DNA from: Trichoplax sp. H2
Taxonomy: Eukaryota > Placozoa > Uniplacotomia > Trichoplacea
Direction: 5' to 3'
DNA: 64,000 nucleotides
NCBI GenBank assembly: GCA_003344405.1
Contig: NOWV01000020.1
Location: 682,001 to 746,000, forward strand
Positions 63,801 to 64,000 of this stretch are shown one piece after another. Each line of letters begins with the position of its first letter. Position 1 is the first letter of the stretch. The notes below the pieces were generated by a model, which was not told the origin of the DNA, ran no database searches, and saw only the letters and a program-made list of their open reading frames with translations. Both the position numbers and the translations under genes were made by a program.

Positions 63801-64000
63801 GGGCTCCTACAAAATTTAGTAATAAAAATCATACTCGAGTTCTGCGTTGTCGCGGCGTAAAATGGAAATCAGCTTTACGCCAACTACTTGCACTTGATTT
63901 CGTAGTTGTTAACCAAACATCTTTATATTGATTAGTGTACAGGCCTGAGAATATAGCTAATTCATCAACGCCACTTCCGTAAAGCTTAAAATACATTAAA
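60895..64000 (-). CDS. Receptor, 5' incomplete: MAM-kringle-SRCR-MAM-TM-tail with PPxY
   Basis: Exons read on the minus strand: >64000-63835 and 63693-63618 (MAM1), 63546-63283 (kringle), 62752-62543 and 62462-62175 (SRCR, then start of MAM2), 62067-61973, 61852-61800, 61740-61614 and 61489-61408 (rest of MAM2), 61304-61191 (transmembrane), and 61109-60895 (tail, TGA/TAA-free to the stop at 60895). All junctions are GT-AG and the phases agree. The kringle is complete, with the expected six cysteines and the signatures CYTGNGVYYRG, NYCRNPGG and RPWCYTT. SRCR shows VWGYMC, ANVLCRQMGY and a VAVVAC end. MAM2 starts CKFDKGFCGW and ends GLDDISIVGI. The helix is TVATALILGCILLMICQIC, followed by KKK. 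The cytoplasmic tail has PPTY (a PPxY motif, known to bind WW domains) in a Pro/Asp/Glu-rich stretch. The signal peptide and any further N-terminal domains lie outside the window. It is convergent with the LRR-SRCR-MAM gene and probably related to it. Confidence 0.82.

Noticed and set aside
1-64000. CRISPR arrays, rRNA or tRNA genes
   Set aside because: No regularly spaced short repeats with unique spacers, no rRNA cores, and no cloverleaf with A/B boxes was noticed; a dedicated scan could still find a tRNA.

Overview
The window reads as nuclear DNA of an early-branching animal. It is strongly AT-rich, has long gene-poor stretches, and carries spliced genes with GT-AG introns and the metazoan extracellular modules SRCR, MAM, kringle and LRR. 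A placozoan-like genome fits best, but that is an inference from architecture; no marker gene settles it. A run of 20 N at 59442-59461 shows this is a scaffold.

Layout: (1) 0.8-3.4 kb, minus strand: a signal-peptide-bearing multi-pass membrane protein of no family I recognise, probably with a short second exon. (2) 3.76-4.31 kb: three-copy tandem repeat, unit 177-180 bp. (3) 5.4-6.1 kb, minus: a three-exon gene for a secreted eight-cysteine protein. (4) 6.1-12.7 kb: no convincing gene, repeats and hairpins. (5) 12.7-17.45 kb: an island of intronless bacterial-type genes. It holds a small membrane protein broken by a stop, an intact 670-706 aa unknown protein, and a MORN_2-repeat protein broken by three stops and a frameshift. 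A bacterial-style hairpin terminator still sits between the first two, which are convergent. (6) 22.4-46.3 kb, minus: three large intronless genes of the sacsin-like ATPase plus NOV (DUF3883) family. The first is intact (1389 aa). The second and third are a tandem pair; each has the same in-frame TAG at codon 154, where the intact paralogue has Trp154. A ~1.3 kb nearly identical tract covers this region in both copies, while the rest of the genes is strongly diverged. (7) 50.5-55.9 kb, plus, and 60.9-64.0 kb, minus: two convergent receptor genes that I could reconstruct exon by exon. They encode SP-LRRNT-LRRCT-SRCR-SRCR-MAM-TM-tail and (incomplete 5') MAM-kringle-SRCR-MAM-TM-tail. Exon lengths and intron phases of the shared SRCR/MAM parts match closely.

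The most unusual content is the sacsin-NOV cluster. It couples an N-terminal GHKL ATPase with a C-terminal PD-(D/E)XK-like NOV domain, shows tandem duplication and local homogenisation, and has a shared UAG that replaces a conserved Trp. Possible readings are pseudogenes spread by gene conversion, stop readthrough, or A-to-I editing (UAG to UIG, read as Trp). An immune role for this cluster and for the SRCR receptors is plausible but is inference only.
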